From Osmia lignaria lignaria (lineage: Eukaryota; Arthropoda; Insecta; Hymenoptera; Megachilidae): a stretch of DNA of 64,000 nt. This document shows, piece by piece, positions 54,517-64,000 of this stretch (position 1 is the stretch's first letter; every line of letters starts with the position of its first letter). The notes under the pieces were generated by a model that saw only the letters and a list, made by a program, of their open reading frames with translations, did no database searches and was not told where the DNA came from. The DNA lies in contig NC_135034.1 of the NCBI RefSeq assembly GCF_051020975.1, forward strand, positions 3,348,001 to 3,412,000, in the 5' to 3' direction. Made by a program: the position numbers and the translations under genes.

Positions 54517-55550
54517 ATAAGTTTGTCTTGCACGTTACAGACTTTAAAAACAATGTAATACCAGCATATTTCAAATAAATAGTTTAATAGAAGTAGATGA
54601 ATCCCTTATACTTTAATTTCCTATTCTAATTTCCTTAATATAGAATTTAAGTTACAATTCACATTGTTTTCTTCTACTTTCAAATAAATAGTTTTACCAA
54701 GTAACAATTTATAAAAAAATAATTTGTAACAGAGTTTCTATTTCACTATTCACTTTTATCTATTTTATAGCGCTTGTATTGTGTTTACAAATCTTGAATT
54801 TGTCTCAAACGACTAGAACAGTTTTATTGAAATATTCCATTGCTAAGTCGAATCTGAAATAATATTAAAACATTTGGAAAGAATCTTGTAAAAGAAGACT
54901 TATGGACAGAACGTTGGAAAAGAGAGTCAGTCATATCGTTATTGGTAAATATAACCTGAGATCTTCTACAATGTCATTCACGAAATTATCTTGAACAATT
55001 ATACTAGATAATATTAATTAATGGTAGTCCAACAATGTAGTATGTTAACAACATTTTATTTTACTGATAATGTGGAGTACTTTCCATTTATTGAACAAGG
55101 AAAGGTGCTTATCATGGTGGATAAGTTGCTATACAGATAACATAATGGAATAATAAAAACCGAAAAAAAACACGCATTTTCAAGAATGTTTCGTTTTATA
55201 TTGGACACACTATTATTATTGTAATAACATTATTGACATTATAGACATAACAAATCAGGCACCTTTTTACGAGCATCGGTTGAATTTCATTTAACCTTTT
55301 TTGACAGTTCAGTAATATCTGATGTGTAGAATCCAAAAATATCGATTGTATGCCATTATTAGGCTATTATGATATTAAATCTATTCTAAATACACATCCA
55401 TATATATTTATTCCACGACCCGATCTCATCAACAGCATTTAACACGTAAATTCCAAAAATACTAATTTTATGCTTTGGAATCCACTGCTTCTGTTGACAC
55501 TTTGATAATATTCGGTTGGAAAATTCGTAATTTATATACATATAACCTGT
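54517..55550. other. AT-rich, no gene recognised
   Basis: 54,540-55,030 aligns inverted with 1,620-2,150. 55,070-55,170 resembles a module of the 69-1481 foldback (gaaaggtgcttatcatgg). Nothing coding. Confidence 0.5.
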
Positions 55551-55587
55551 TGCGTGTCCGTCGCGGTAGATAGGGATATTTTTCCCT

Positions 55588-55656
55588 CTGTGGCTGGGGG
55601 GCTCAGAATACAGCCACGGTATCCCCTGCCTGTCGTAGGAGGCGACTAAAAGGGGG
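55588..55656 (+). promoter_or_regulatory. Conserved structured block in R1-1 leader
   Basis: Two potential stems. In the first, tgtggctg pairs with cagccacg (55,590-55,619). In the second, cccct/agggg encloses gcc/ggc and gtcg/cgac (55,623-55,656). Almost the same block lies at 58,361-58,426 in R1-2, while the rest of the leaders do not align. Confidence 0.55.
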
Positions 55657-55887
55657 CATGGAAGCAGCTAAAGTATACCTGCATGATCCAGACCGGATAA
55701 TAATGTATCTCTAGTATACTTACTATTATGGTCCCTGATGAGGCGTGTTTTAAGCTTAGGATTAATTTTCTTTCTATGTAATCCTGTGCCCTTCTGTGTT
55801 ATTTTTTCTTCTTATTGTGATATACTGGACGGCCCCTTGTATGACAACCTTAGCTTATCTTTCTGGACAATTCTAAAAAATAAAAAT

Positions 55888-57690
55888 ATGGACCACACAA
55901 ATAATCGAAAAAAGCGTTACGGTGCAGGAGTGCTCGGTAGCTCCAGTACCGGCTCGGTGGGAGGTGCATGCACAGGCCCCCACGAGTCGTTATCCAGCGA
56001 CTGCGCAACGCAGGTGGTGTATCGTCAGGCCCCTGCGATGGAAATGGCTACTGGCGTAGAAGATGATACCGGATGCAGTACCCTTAGAGGGGAAGAAGTG
56101 TTTCAGGAGAAACCCAGGGTGAAGAGGACTCCCCCGGTAAAACGGGACACAGGCGCAAAGGAGAAGGAAACAATCGGCTCAATGTACCTCACTGGGGATG
56201 AAGGGAACGAAGACACTCTGTTAGCAGGCGCAAAGCCAGAGGAAAAAGATCATAAGGACAATAAAATTACACTAGAGGAGAAAATGGATTTTTGCCTGGA
56301 ATCCATGGCTAAAATAGTTGAAGCGATAATGGACCATAACTCGGCCATTAAGAGTTTCATGCTTAAAAGTAGGGACGCTACCCCCACGATTCGGGATACT
56401 TCCATTACAATGGAATGTTACTTAAAGAAAGTAGCGGATACAATCGACCATATGAGGATCGTACATACCGAATATAAGGTGAAAATGGTGAAGGAGGATA
56501 ATGATACAAGTAAAAAAATTATGGGTATACAAACTGAGCAGACATCTCCGAAATCTGCTGTACATATACAGAACATAGAGGATGTTGCTGACAGGAGTAA
56601 GGCTTACACAGACGTATCGACCCAGACAACCACAGAAGGTGATGCTTCCTTTCCACCTCTGCCTGTGACAAGACAAAAAAGGAAAGATATTACCCCACCT
56701 ACGGAGAAGGTGGGTAAAAGGACTAAAATAGTAGTTGGCGCTCGTGAACCACCTAAGAGGGCTAATAGAAAAGCATAACCTGAGAAAGGTACCCCTAGGT
56801 TCGAAGCAACGACAGAGGCTACGAACTCTGACTGGGAGACCGTGCAACCCAGAAGGAAAAAGACGGTCGTAGAAAGGTTTCGTAGTATAGCCACTGAAAA
56901 TAGCCCTCGAGGAGAGAGTAGAGAAACCATAATAAAGGACGGGATACGTAAAACACCTAACCGGAAACCTGTAAGGCCGCAAGCAATAGCAGTTCGATTT
57001 AGTAAAGACGCCTCGTTTGCGGACGTGCTGAAACAGGTTAAGAACGCTGTCGGTCCTACCCCTGAGGGCGTAAAATCGGTTAGGCAAACTCGGGCAGGAA
57101 ATCTCTTGCTAGAGTTTACTCCTAATGCTGACCTAGAATGTTTTAAGAGGACTATTGATGGGAAACTTGGACCCGATATAGAGGTAGCGCGGTTGCAGCA
57201 GAGGATTGATGTGGAGCTTAAAGGTATCGATCCCTCTGTAGACAGAGAAGAGATCCTTGATGCTATTAAACAAGAGACAGGAAAAGACGCTGCGGAAATA
57301 AGGATAAAGGTCTTAAGAACGGATCCGAGGCAAAATAAGATTGCTATTGTGGAGGGACCTGCATACCACATGCTAAAATTAGTTAAGAAGGCCAAAATTA
57401 AGATTGGCTGGACGGTGGTGTTTGTCAAAGAAATACCGAGACTTTTGAGGTGTTTCCGTTGCCACGACTTTGGACACGTGGCGATAAACTGCAAAGCAGC
57501 CAAAAATGGTATAGGTTTCTGTAGGAGGTGTGGTAGTACAGAACATCAGATGAGACAATGCACGGCTACAGCTCCTAGATGCAGGCTGTGCCTAGAGGAT
57601 AAATTACCTGAGGAAAGGTTAGCGCACGTGGCGGCCTCTGTGAGATGCCAGAGGTACAAAGAGGTTTTAAGGCAAAAAAGGCAAAATTAA
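55888..57690 (+). pseudogene. R1-1 ORF1 (Gag-like), one nonsense codon
   Basis: From ATG 55,888 (MDHTNNRKKRYGAG) one frame of 601 codons, interrupted only by TAA 56,776-56,778. N-terminal half is acidic and polar. C-terminal half has the R1-type conserved region (VRPQAIAVRFSKDASFADVL, TRAGNLLLEFTPNADL) and three CCHC knuckles: CFRCHDFGHVAINC, CRRCGSTEHQMRQC, CRLCLEDKLPEERLAH. RNA-binding by family. Confidence 0.85.
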
Positions 57691-57694
57691 TATT

Positions 57695-58175
57695 TTGCAG
57701 ATAAATTTGAATCACTGTAGGTCTGCAAATGACCTATTAAAAAAGACAGTGGACGAGCTGGAAGTGGATATTGTGGTGGTTACGGAACCTTACCTTGTAC
57801 CGGACCACTGGTTTACTGATGTGTCTAAAAGAGCTGCAATTTGGGTAACTCTGCGTGGACTATACAGTAATCGGTGTATAATACCAATCGTAACCGGAAA
57901 TGGTTTCGTCATTGTACGTGTAGGAAATTTTTATATAGGAAGCTGTTATGCTTCACCAAATTCCCCTATAAAAGACTTTGAAGACTTCCTGGCCGCACTG
58001 GCTACTTCATTGACGACCCTGAAAAATAAAAAACTGATTATTACGGGAGACTTTAATGCAAAGTCCCCAATCTGGGGTTCGGATAGATGGACGGATAGAG
58101 GTAGAATTCTTCAGCAATTCTGTGTAGATGTAGGACTAATACCCACCTTAACAAAAGGGGGTAATACTTGCGATA
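57695..58175 (+). pseudogene. R1-1 ORF2, endonuclease N-terminal part
   Basis: Starts QINLNHCRSANDLL after TTG (no ATG), four bases after ORF1. Endonuclease motifs VVVTEPYLVPDH, GSCYASPN, ITGDFNAKSPIWGSDRWTDRG. Cut after NTCDRG by R1-2, so the SDH motif, RT and 3' end are missing. Confidence 0.85.
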
Positions 58176-58615
58176 GGGGTGCTGGCTCTCCACGAACCTG
58201 CCTGGTTGTCCAGGTAGGCGGGGAGGTGATACCCCGACGTGGCGCGTCCCCAGGTGGCGGATAGGGGAATGCTCGCCACGCCTCTTCGGAGCGCGTGGAG
58301 GGTAGGAGTGAAATAAAATAGCTCCCGCGGACCAAACACTCGGGGAATGTTACCCCGCCCCTGTGGCTGGGGGCAAGAATTCAGCCACGGTAACCCCTGC
58401 CTGTCGTGAAAGGCGACTAAAAGGGGCGCGCCGCTTGCCTGCCGAAGTAACCTCGCGGATGACCCGGGGTGATGCCGGCGGGGTCTACGGACCCTGGCAG
58501 GGCCTCCCATGCCGGTAAGGCCTGGGTCGGAGAGGCGAAAAGGTTGGCTGTGGCGCGGGGACAGGATATTCGTTGACGGACCGGCATTCCATGGTAAATT
58601 CTACATTTATTAAAT
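58176..58615 (+). other. R1-2 5' leader
   Basis: GC-rich non-coding leader, exact start uncertain (58,170-58,180). gataggggtgct and gataggggaatgct form a short repeat near 58,172 and 58,259. Contains the conserved structured block. Confidence 0.7.
58361..58426 (+). promoter_or_regulatory. Conserved structured block in R1-2 leader
   Basis: tgtggctg...cagccacgg followed by cccctgcctgtcgt...ggcgactaaaagggg. Same pairing options as in R1-1. In the loop between gtcg and cgac the bases differ (aggagg against gaaagg), while the stems are unchanged. Confidence 0.55.
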
Positions 58616-61327
58616 ATGACAGGACGAACAAAAGATGTAGAAGCTTACGGTGCAGGGAGCCTCGGAACTCCCAGTACCGGCGTAGAGGTGGTGGTTGAGC
58701 GGGCCCCCTCTATGTCGTTATCCGACGACCGCGAGGCACCGGTGGTGGAGCGCCAGGCCCCGGTGTCTACCAATGCGCCTGGCAGCATTGGTCTGGAGGA
58801 GGAGCGAACTAGTGACTCTCGGGAAACTCACTACATAATTACCATGGAGAATACACCTCAAAAAACTTTCGTTTACGGTGCAGGGGAGGGACACCCCAGT
58901 ACCGGCGTTGAGGGGGTGGTCAAGCGGGCCCCCTCTTCGTCGTCATCCGACAACCGTGGGATGTCAGCGGTGGACGACCAGGCCGCTGCGTCCAGTAATA
59001 CTACTGGTACGCTTAACTCTGCCGGGATGAAGCCCGGCCTGCCCTCTCAGCCGGTCATCAGGCTCCAGAAGGCCGAGGAGGCGTGGCCGCAGCTGCGGCC
59101 GACCAGGAGGAGGGCCGCCGTTTCTCCGGCCTGTTCGGAGGCGGCTGGCTCCTCGCGCCTCAGTGACGCGGACTCGGACGAGTCCTATGCGTCCGCCGCG
59201 TCGCTGGACAGCCGTCGCCGGGGGAAAAGGGGCCGCCCGCCGACGACGGGAGATTATATCGGCGTGGCGCGGGAGAAGCAACGGGTCATCGAGCTGCGGC
59301 GCCAGGAGCTCGAATTACTGGCCCAAAAGAGAATTGCGGATCCGGGAGAAGACCCCCCGGTGCCGAGTAGGAGCGCCTTGCCCCTCCCCGACGAGGAAGA
59401 GCTTACCGAGGAATACAAAAAGGCCCCAACGGCAGACTTGGTGGCGCAGTCTCTGGAGTTTGTCCGCGACGTCGAAAAGGTTGCGGGCAGCTCCAAGGGA
59501 CTCAAGGGCACCTTCGTGCGCATGCTTCGTGTGGCTGCCCGCAATCTCCGGGCGATCCACACGGAGACGGGTCTAAGAGCCGCCCCAGCCAGAGCGAGCC
59601 AGGAGCTGCAGGAACTGCGACGCCAGCTGCAGCAGAGGGAGGAACAGCTGAAGGCACAGGAGGCGCAGATCGCGGTTCTGCAACGCAGTCTGGCCGAGAT
59701 CACCACACGGGTCTCGGCCATAGAGGCCCCGCTCCCGGAAAGCTCAGGGGTCGCGAAAAGAGCCGGGAGGCCTGACTCCCCTCTGTCTGGCGAAGAGGCG
59801 GAGAAGAAGAGGAGGAGGGAGGAGGACCGTCCGCTTCCACCAGACCCACCCTCGATCGGCGTAACTGGTGCTTCCAGCTCTCGAATCCGGGTGGTCGAGG
59901 ATGTGGTTCTACCCCCGGAGGAGAGGGTGCGACTCATGGCTGCGGCGGCGCCAAGAAAAAAGGGGGGAAAAGAGATTAGCGACCCTGGGCCCGACATAAT
60001 GAGAGAAATAGCGTCTCTCGTGTCCGGGCTCAGGGAAGAATTTAGGGCGGCCATTGCGGCTGTGCAGTCCGCTCCCAGGAGGGCGGAGACGGCTGGGAAG
60101 GCGGCGCCTATGCTGGCCACCCCTCTGCCAACACCAAGAAAGGGGGAGACGAAGAGAGGGAAGAAGGCGGGGCCAAACACGCCAAACCCCGCAACCGCCA
60201 CCTCAACATCAACGACCCTTCCCTCGCTCGTGGAGGCACGAATGGCCCTCATTCAGGAGGAGACCCGACAGCAGGAGGCGTGGACCGCTGTGGTCGGCCG
60301 CCGCGCCAAGGCGACCGCCAAGAAGAAAGGGAAGGAGGAGGCAGCGCCTGGAAAGCCCCCAGCGGGGCCTGAGGGCGGAAAGATGGCGAAGCAGAGGAGC
60401 GGGAAGGGGGCGGCCAAGAAGCCACCCCCCTCGAATGCCACTCCCCCCGCAATGGGAAAGGCGCAGCGTCCGCCAAGGACGGCGGCGGTCACCATGACCA
60501 TCGCTCCCGGAGCACAAATCTCCTACGCGGAAGCCATGCTGCGAGCCCGGGTCAATCTGGGGGAGCTTGGCATTACGGCCCTTAAGCCCAGAAGGGCCAG
60601 GACGGGGGGGCTCGTCCTCGAAATCCCCGGGGAGGGGAGGGCGGAAAAGGCCGCCCGTTTAGCGGACCGCCTCCGCCAGGCGTTGGAGGGCACGGAGGTG
60701 CGGGTGGCCCACCCGATCAAAATGGGTGAGCTGAGGGTGACGGGGCTAGATGACTCCGTCACCACGGCGGAGGTGGCGGCCGCATTGGCCGTAGTGGGGG
60801 AATGCTCCCCCGAGGACATTAAAGTGGGGGAGATCAGAAATTCCCCCCAGAGGATGGGTACGGTGTGGGCGAGGTGCCCTCTTGCGGCACTTGCCAGGAT
60901 CACTGCCTCTGGGAGGATCCTGGTCGGGTGGTCCTCGGCCAGGATTCAGGCGCTGCCACCGCGACCACTGCAGTGTTTCCGCTGCCTCGAAAGAGGCCAT
61001 GTTAGGCAGCGGTGCACATGCGAAGCCGATCGTTCCGACCGCTGCTACGCTTGCGGCGAGTCGGGACATGTGGCCGCCAAGTGCAGCGCCACCCCGCGGT
61101 GCCCCTTATGCACCGATCTGGGGCGACCCGCGGGACATCGATTGGGGGCTAAGGCTTGTGCCCCCTCCTCCTCCCGGAGGAAGAAGCAGAGTGCCGCTGA
61201 GGGGGCAGGAACAGCCCCCTCCCAGGCAACGCAGCCTAAGGCTGCCGAAAGGAAGAAAGGAGGGAAGAAAGACCTCAAGGCCAGGAAGGCGGGAGGTAGT
61301 GCCGCGGAGGCGGCTACCAAAGCCTGA
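58616..61327 (+). CDS. R1-2 ORF1, Gag-like zinc-knuckle protein
   Basis: ATG at 58,616 (MTGRTKDVEAYGAGSLG), 903 codons plus TGA. The N-terminus is duplicated: YGAG-x-STGVE...RAPS occurs at 58,645 and again 228 bp later. A coiled coil covers about residues 320-370 (RASQELQELRRQLQQREEQL). Low-complexity Pro/Lys follows. Then the conserved domain (ISYAEAMLRARVNLGELGITAL, TGGLVLEIPGEGRAEKAARL) and knuckles CFRCLERGHVRQRC, CYACGESGHVAAKC and CPLCTDLGRPAGH. In R1-clade LINEs ORF1 forms the RNP with element RNA. No damage seen. Confidence 0.92.
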   Translation: MTGRTKDVEAYGAGSLGTPSTGVEVVVERAPSMSLSDDREAPVVERQAPVSTNAPGSIGLEEERTSDSRETHYIITMENTPQKTFVYGAGEGHPSTGVEGVVKRAPSSSSSDNRGMSAVDDQAAASSNTTGTLNSAGMKPGLPSQPVIRLQKAEEAWPQLRPTRRRAAVSPACSEAAGSSRLSDADSDESYASAASLDSRRRGKRGRPPTTGDYIGVAREKQRVIELRRQELELLAQKRIADPGEDPPVPSRSALPLPDEEELTEEYKKAPTADLVAQSLEFVRDVEKVAGSSKGLKGTFVRMLRVAARNLRAIHTETGLRAAPARASQELQELRRQLQQREEQLKAQEAQIAVLQRSLAEITTRVSAIEAPLPESSGVAKRAGRPDSPLSGEEAEKKRRREEDRPLPPDPPSIGVTGASSSRIRVVEDVVLPPEERVRLMAAAAPRKKGGKEISDPGPDIMREIASLVSGLREEFRAAIAAVQSAPRRAETAGKAAPMLATPLPTPRKGETKRGKKAGPNTPNPATATSTSTTLPSLVEARMALIQEETRQQEAWTAVVGRRAKATAKKKGKEEAAPGKPPAGPEGGKMAKQRSGKGAAKKPPPSNATPPAMGKAQRPPRTAAVTMTIAPGAQISYAEAMLRARVNLGELGITALKPRRARTGGLVLEIPGEGRAEKAARLADRLRQALEGTEVRVAHPIKMGELRVTGLDDSVTTAEVAAALAVVGECSPEDIKVGEIRNSPQRMGTVWARCPLAALARITASGRILVGWSSARIQALPPRPLQCFRCLERGHVRQRCTCEADRSDRCYACGESGHVAAKCSATPRCPLCTDLGRPAGHRLGAKACAPSSSRRKKQSAAEGAGTAPSQATQPKAAERKKGGKKDLKARKAGGSAAEAATKA

Positions 61328-61329
61328 TT

Positions 61330-64000
61330 ATGGGGCCTGAGGGCCCGATTCTACAGGCCAACTTGAACCACTCGGCCAGGGCCCAAGATCTATTTTTGCA
61401 CATCCTGGCCGAGTGGAAAATTGGATTGGCGGTAGCCGCGGAGCCGTACAGAGTCCCCGACAGAACAGATTGGTTCGGGGACGAAGACGGCTCCGTGGCG
61501 ATAATTGCCTCCCCAGGGTCCCCCCCTGCTCCACTGGAGCACGGTAGGGGCTACGTGGGAGTAGCTTGGAGAAGCATAGCGGTGGTGGGGCTTTATGCCC
61601 CGCCCAGTTGGCCTCTCGCCGAATTTGAACAGTACCTGGACCGGGTGGGGGACTTTGTCTCCCGTTGTTCCCCCCGGCCAGTGCTGGTCCTCGGGGATTT
61701 TAACGCCCATGCGTCACTTTGGGGCTCCCCGAGGACAGACGCGAGAGGCAAGGCGGTCCAGGATTGGGCGGCGGGATTAGGGCTCCTCCTATTAAATGAG
61801 GGGTCCGTCAGCACCTGCGTGCGTGCCCAGGGGGAGTCAATAGTCGACTTGTCATTCGCGACTCCCCCGGCCGCACGTATGGTGCAGAGATGGAGGGTGG
61901 TGGAGGAGGCGGAGACGTTGAGTGATCATCTATACATCCGCCTCGACATCTCCACCACCACCCGCCGCCCTGCGCGTGGACCACCACCGCTAAGATGGGC
62001 GCTGAAGAGGATGGACGAGGACGCGCTGATGGCTGCAGCCCTCGCTTTGGCCTGGCCTCCAACACCAGCCGGGCCGGTCGCGGACATCGGGGAGGAGGTA
62101 GAGTGGTTGCGGGGAGCCATGAAGACGGTGTGTGACACCGCCATGCCCCGGGCCAAGAACCTCCCCAAGCGGGCCGTCTACTGGTGGACGGGCGAAATCG
62201 CCGACTTATGGCGAAACTGTCAGGTCGCCCGTCGCCAGTGGCAAAGGGCCCGCAGAAGACGGTCGAACCGCGACCCAGTGAGGGAGGATGATCTGTACGG
62301 GCAATACCGAGTCTTGGTAGTTGCCCTGCAGACAGCCATCAGGGAGGCCAAATCCCAGGCGATGGATGAGCTCCTCGGCTCTCTGCAGAAGGATCCGTGG
62401 GGGCGCCCCTACAAGCTAGTTATGGGTAAGCTAAGGCCCTGGGCGCCCCCCGTGACGGAGAGCCTCGACCCCCAGCTATTGGGGCGGGTCGTGGACACGT
62501 TATTTCCTCATGACGAGGATGACCACACCCGCCCCCCGCCGGACCACGAACAGATAGAGTGGTCCGACGATATGGGGGTCACTGAGGAGGAGCTGGCCGG
62601 GGCTATAAAACGCCTGTCGGCCCGGAACACTGCTCCGGGCCCGGATGGCGTCCCCGGCCGTGTCTGGGTAAAGGCCTTGCGCGTCCTCGGTCCGAGACTG
62701 AGACGTCTCTTCAGCGCCTGTCTAAGGGAAGGAGTCTTCCCAGAACCGTGGAAGACTGGGCGGCTGGTCCTTATAAAGAAGGATGGACGGCCCGCAGACA
62801 GTCCCTCTGCCTACCGGCCCGTCGTACTGTTGGACGAGGTGGGGAAGCTCTTTGAGAGGATTTTGTCTTCCCGCCTCGTTCAGCATCTGTCCCGGGAGGG
62901 TCCCGACTTGGCCGAGTCGCAATACGGCTTTAGGCGGGGGCGCAGCACTATCGATGCGATACAGTCGATGCGCTCCTGCTGCGACTCGGCCACGTCCCGG
63001 GGCGGGGTGGCGTTGGGCGTTTCGATTGACATCGTCAACGCCTTTAACACCCTGCCCCACGGGGCGATAAGGGGGGCACTGGTAGAACACAATGTGCCCC
63101 CCTACATGAGAAAGGTATTCGGGGACTTCCTCCGGGACAGAAAAATAGTATACACGGGCCGGGATGGCACGGAGTACGAGAGGGACGTTGACCGCGGCGT
63201 ACCCCAGGGTTCGGCTTCGGGGCCGGACCTTTGGATTTTGGGGTACGACCCGGTCCTGCGGGTTGCACTCCCGACCGGGGTGAGCGTTAGGTGCTTTGCT
63301 GACGATACGCACCTGCTCGCCATCAGTCGGGAGTGGGATAGGACCAGCCGCCTGGCTGAGATTGGAGTAGCTGCCGTCGCCGCAGCGATCCGGAGGCTGG
63401 GGCTTCAGATAGCACCCCACAAAACCGAGGCGATGTGGTTTTACACGCCTCGGCGCGGGGTTGCGCCACCGCCCCAGTCGGTGATCCGGGTAGGAGATGT
63501 CGGCGTCCAGGTGGGCAAAGGCCACAAATATTTGGGCCTCCACCTGGACAGCCACTGGCGCTTCGAGGAGCACTTCGGCCGTCTGGCCCCCCGGTTGGAC
63601 AGGGCGAGTAATGCCCTGGGCCGTTTACTGCCCAACATCGGGGGGCCCAACGAGAAGGTTCGCCGCCTATACGTGGGGATCGTGCGGAGTATGGCCCTGT
63701 ACGGGTCGCCCATCTGGGCCGACGCCCTGATGGCATCCCGGCGCATCCAGCAAGTTCTGCGCCGGGTAGAGAGGCGGATAGCCATCAGGGCCATAAGGGG
63801 GTACCGCACGGTCTCCTATGAGGCAGCGATGACCCTGGCGGGGGTAGTCCCCTTCAAGTTCCAGGCGGAGGGCGACGCCAAGGTCTTCTGGCGTCTACGT
63901 GCCCTTCGTCTGGACGGGACCCCGCCAGAAGAGACGGCCGAAACCATAGCGAGAGTGAAGCGCCAGTCCCGGCAAATAGCTCTGGGTCGGTGGCGCCGCG
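61330..64000 (+). CDS. R1-2 ORF2, endonuclease and reverse transcriptase (continues past window)
   Basis: ATG at 61,330, two bases after the ORF1 stop. The frame is open for 890 codons to the edge. Endonuclease: QANLNHSARAQDL, VAAEPYRVPD, VVGLYAPPSW, LVLGDFNAHASLWGSPRTDARG, LSDHLYIRLDI. RT: NTAPGPDGVPGRVW, PSAYRPVVLLDEVGKLFER, SQYGFRRGRST, SIDIVNAFNTLPHG, RGVPQGSASGPDLW, catalytic CFADDTH near 63,300, KYLGLHLDSHWRFEEHF. R1-3 has FPDD at this place, so R1-2 keeps the active form. The C-terminal z-finger is beyond the window. Confidence 0.95.
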   Translation, partial: MGPEGPILQANLNHSARAQDLFLHILAEWKIGLAVAAEPYRVPDRTDWFGDEDGSVAIIASPGSPPAPLEHGRGYVGVAWRSIAVVGLYAPPSWPLAEFEQYLDRVGDFVSRCSPRPVLVLGDFNAHASLWGSPRTDARGKAVQDWAAGLGLLLLNEGSVSTCVRAQGESIVDLSFATPPAARMVQRWRVVEEAETLSDHLYIRLDISTTTRRPARGPPPLRWALKRMDEDALMAAALALAWPPTPAGPVADIGEEVEWLRGAMKTVCDTAMPRAKNLPKRAVYWWTGEIADLWRNCQVARRQWQRARRRRSNRDPVREDDLYGQYRVLVVALQTAIREAKSQAMDELLGSLQKDPWGRPYKLVMGKLRPWAPPVTESLDPQLLGRVVDTLFPHDEDDHTRPPPDHEQIEWSDDMGVTEEELAGAIKRLSARNTAPGPDGVPGRVWVKALRVLGPRLRRLFSACLREGVFPEPWKTGRLVLIKKDGRPADSPSAYRPVVLLDEVGKLFERILSSRLVQHLSREGPDLAESQYGFRRGRSTIDAIQSMRSCCDSATSRGGVALGVSIDIVNAFNTLPHGAIRGALVEHNVPPYMRKVFGDFLRDRKIVYTGRDGTEYERDVDRGVPQGSASGPDLWILGYDPVLRVALPTGVSVRCFADDTHLLAISREWDRTSRLAEIGVAAVAAAIRRLGLQIAPHKTEAMWFYTPRRGVAPPPQSVIRVGDVGVQVGKGHKYLGLHLDSHWRFEEHFGRLAPRLDRASNALGRLLPNIGGPNEKVRRLYVGIVRSMALYGSPIWADALMASRRIQQVLRRVERRIAIRAIRGYRTVSYEAAMTLAGVVPFKFQAEGDAKVFWRLRALRLDGTPPEETAETIARVKRQSRQIALGRWRR

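Larger units (their letters stand above)
55555..58175 (+). mobile_element. R1-1: R1-clade LINE, cut by R1-2
   Basis: Leader from about 55,555, ORF1 55,888-57,690 with one stop, ORF2 endonuclease from 57,695. Alignment to R1-type endonuclease fails near 58,175, where the R1-2 leader begins. Related to R1-2 but a different family (ORF1 shares YGAG...STG near the N-terminus). Confidence 0.85.
58176..64000 (+). mobile_element. R1-2: R1-clade LINE, intact as far as visible
   Basis: Leader, a 903-residue ORF1 with no defect, and an ORF2 open for 890 codons to the window edge with all motifs in place. 3' end, tail and TSD lie outside. Same family as R1-3 at 44.5-49.1 kb. It is inserted in R1-1. Confidence 0.92.

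Noticed and set aside
59254..60252. 332-codon minus-strand frame within R1-2
   Set aside because: A GC-rich shadow of ORF1. The plus-strand frame has zinc knuckles and a matching sibling in R1-3; the minus frame has no known features.
62722..63573. 283-codon minus-strand frame within R1-2 ORF2
   Set aside because: Shadow of the RT-coding strand; high GC content leaves antisense frames open.

Overview
This 64 kb window looks like repeat-rich genomic DNA from an arthropod, most likely an insect and possibly a hymenopteran. The evidence is the mix of Jockey- and R1-clade non-LTR retrotransposons, BEL/Pao and Gypsy LTR elements, TA- and TTAA-flanked DNA transposons and satellites. I see no host gene I can name, no rRNA and no CRISPR array. 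Almost every coding region belongs to a mobile element, and most are pseudogenes.

Layout. 0-5 kb: a palindromic foldback with a nested MITE, an AT-rich segment with exon-like modules (paralogous to 50.6-55 kb in inverted orientation), a tRNA-like sequence and small MITEs. 5.2-9.7 kb: a palindrome with a tRNA-Ser-like sequence in each arm, one of them split by Jockey-1 with a clear target-site duplication. 10.2-11.1 kb: an LTR-like fragment. 11.2-18.05 kb: a TTAA-flanked DNA transposon with a decayed Mutator-like DDE transposase plus YqaJ nuclease in the middle, and small Lys/Glu/Arg-rich genes at both sides pointing outward. 18.1-26.9 kb: a BEL/Pao element (minus strand) interrupted by an LTR-like insert, itself interrupted by Jockey-2. 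28.1-37.4 kb: two near-identical Gypsy LTR-gag 5' ends in inverted orientation on either side of an internally deleted BEL element, all set in an ~80-bp satellite. 37.4-44 kb: a 61-bp minisatellite, Gypsy-2 gag remnants, nested MITEs, a solo BEL LTR and a hairpin array. 43.8-49.4 kb: a Gypsy solo LTR split by a 5'-truncated R1-clade LINE. 49.4-50.5 kb: satellite arms and an ATTGGACG-type array. 51.09-53.40 kb: an internally deleted derivative of the TTAA transposon. 55.55-64 kb: a broken R1-clade LINE followed by a second one with intact ORF1 and an ORF2 open to the window edge.

How the parts relate. The full-length and deleted TTAA elements define each other's ends. The full-length copy joins a central transposase/nuclease gene to two outward-directed genes for highly charged small proteins, and this is the most unusual system here. 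The ~80-bp satellite is the target of nearly all LTR-element insertions. Two different R1-clade LINEs share one compact, structured-looking block in otherwise unrelated 5' leaders.

All names rest on motifs read by eye; no database search was possible. Boundaries given without a target-site duplication are approximate.
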